NCBI RefSeq assembly: GCF_047971665.1
Contig: NZ_JBKEAA010000019.1
Span: 1 to 64,000 of the forward strand
DNA from: Castellaniella sp047971665
GTDB taxonomy: Bacteria > Pseudomonadota > Gammaproteobacteria > Burkholderiales > Burkholderiaceae_B
DNA length: 64,000 bases
Direction of reading: 5' to 3'
Position numbers and translations under genes: made by a program
Shown here: one piece after another, positions 63,076-64,000 of the stretch
Position numbering within the stretch: the first letter of the stretch is position 1
Layout: each line of letters starts with the position of its first letter
The notes under the pieces: model-generated
What the model saw: the letters and a program-made list of their open reading frames with translations, nothing else
Database searches by the model: none
What the model was told of the DNA's origin: nothing

Positions 63076-64000
63076 ATGTCCCAGACTGCTGTCCTGCCGC
63101 CCGTCACGACGGACCGGGATCAATTGCTGCATGATCTCGAGACCCTGTCCGAAGTCGATCTGATCGTCATCGGCGGCGGCGCCAGCGGCCTGGGCGTCGC
63201 GCTGGACGCCCGGCTGCGGGGCCTGTCGGTCCTGCTGCTGGAGTCCCACGATTTTGCCGGCGGCACCTCGTCGCGCGCGACCAAGCTCGTGCATGGCGGT
63301 GTCCGCTACCTTGCCCAGGGCGATATCAGCCTGGTGCGCGAAGCGCTGCACGAGCGCCGGGCGCTGCTGAACAATGCGCCGCATCTGGCCCAGCCGCTGG
63401 CTTTCGTCATGCCCGCCTACCGGCCCTGGGAAGTGCCGTTCTATGGCACGGGCCTGAAAATCTATGATGCCCTGGCTGGCGCGGCCAGTCTGGGACGCAC
63501 GGAATGGCTGGGCCGCGCCCGGACGCAGGCCCAGTTGCCGGGCGTCAATCCGTCCGGCCTGTTTGGCGGCGTCAAGTATTGGGACGGCCAGTTTGATGAT
63601 GCCCGGCTGGCCCTGACCCTGGCGCGCACGGCGGCCGCCCAGGGGGCGCGGGTGCTGAATTATTGTCCTGTCGTCGACGTGCTGCACGAGAACGGCCGCG
63701 TCAGCGCCGTGCGCTGGCGCGATGCCCTGGGCGGCGCGCAGGCCCGGGAGGGGACCGTCCGCGCCCGTTGCGTCATCAACGCCACCGGGGTCTGGGTCGA
63801 CGATCTGCGCCGGCTGGACGATGCCGCCCGGGGACAGGAGACCGCCTCCATGGTCGCGCCCAGTCAGGGGGTGCACCTGGTGGTCGACCGGTCCTTCCTG
63901 CCGGCCAGCGATGCGCTGCTGGTGCCGCGCACTCGCGACGGCCGGGTGCTGTTTGCCGTGCCCTGGTTGGGGCACCTGATCCTGGGCACGACCGACACGC
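63076..64000 (+). CDS. glpD: Aerobic glycerol-3-phosphate dehydrogenase (partial, cut by the window edge)
   Basis: GlpD oxidises glycerol 3-phosphate to dihydroxyacetone phosphate at the inner membrane, passing electrons to quinone. The first 308 residues are present. They show the FAD-binding VDLIVIGGGASGLGVALDARLRGL near 27-50, GGTSSRATKLVHGGVRYL, a segment with conserved FGGVKYWDGQFDDARL, and LGTTDT at the edge. The frame is open to position 64000. It begins 15 bases after the glpV stop, so it is in the same operon and completes import (GlpSTPQV), phosphorylation (GlpK) and oxidation. The antisense open frame here is a shadow. Confidence 0.95.
   Translation, partial: MSQTAVLPPVTTDRDQLLHDLETLSEVDLIVIGGGASGLGVALDARLRGLSVLLLESHDFAGGTSSRATKLVHGGVRYLAQGDISLVREALHERRALLNNAPHLAQPLAFVMPAYRPWEVPFYGTGLKIYDALAGAASLGRTEWLGRARTQAQLPGVNPSGLFGGVKYWDGQFDDARLALTLARTAAAQGARVLNYCPVVDVLHENGRVSAVRWRDALGGAQAREGTVRARCVINATGVWVDDLRRLDDAARGQETASMVAPSQGVHLVVDRSFLPASDALLVPRTRDGRVLFAVPWLGHLILGTTDT

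Overview
The window is a high-G+C chromosomal segment of a betaproteobacterium, most likely Burkholderiales/Alcaligenaceae (Bordetella-Castellaniella-like). Three things point there: the 5S rRNA sequence, the yebC-purD-hemF-nadD-rsfS-rlmH...maf housekeeping cluster, and the catabolic mix (hut, glp, quinol-type NO reductase). No prophage, CRISPR array or intact insertion sequence was seen. The family-level assignment is an inference from content, not from a tree.

Layout. 1-240: the 3' end of an rRNA operon (5S rRNA plus terminator). 366-6912 (minus): a densely overlapping housekeeping operon, yebC, purD, hemF, nadD, rsfS, rlmH, pyk, maf. 7-19.4 kb: mixed single genes (quinone oxidoreductase, fbp, pepN, a DUF4136 lipoprotein, an H-NS-like protein, a nitrilase-family amidase, tldD, an orphan protein, pncB, an acyl-CoA ligase). 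19.5-25 kb: tRNA-Thr(CGT), several membrane or poorly characterised proteins, Hsp15, MarC and tRNA-Asn(GTT). 25.1-31 kb: an EmrAB-type tripartite efflux operon with its MarR-family regulator and a DMT exporter; two copies of one operator motif lie at the two promoters. 31-35.5 kb: patatin/LysR pair, SirB2-like protein, an SbmA-like ABC exporter.

35.7-40.1 kb: an NO-response unit. norR is divergent from a quinol-dependent NO reductase gene. The spacer holds three perfect GGT-N7-ACC motifs and a sigma-54 -24/-12 element. A group IIC intron remnant sits directly behind the norB terminator, which is the known insertion preference of that intron class.

40.2-51.2 kb: histidine use and vitamin-related genes. 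A TPP riboswitch precedes an NCS1 permease, so that gene is called as a hydroxymethylpyrimidine transporter (CytX-like) rather than a cytosine permease. hutI, hutH, hutU, a four-gene polar amino-acid ABC transporter and hutC follow, with HutC-like TGTN-N2-TACA sites upstream of hutI, hutU and the transporter; panD closes the region. 51.3-54.5 kb: a SulP transporter and a compact TM2 / lipoate-ligase-like / ribbon-helix-helix trio. 54.5-64 kb: a complete glycerol system: glpK and glpR (minus), then glpS-T-P-Q-DUF2160-glpV and glpD (cut by the window edge) on the plus strand. It imports glycerol by ABC transport, phosphorylates it and oxidises it to dihydroxyacetone phosphate.

The most useful second-look items are the intron remnant, the NorR enhancer array, the riboswitch-based reassignment of the NCS1 permease, the complementary defects in the two glycerol ABC ATPases, the tandem hairpins before glpV, and the overlapping TM2/ligase/RHH trio. 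I found no system that I would confidently call wholly new.
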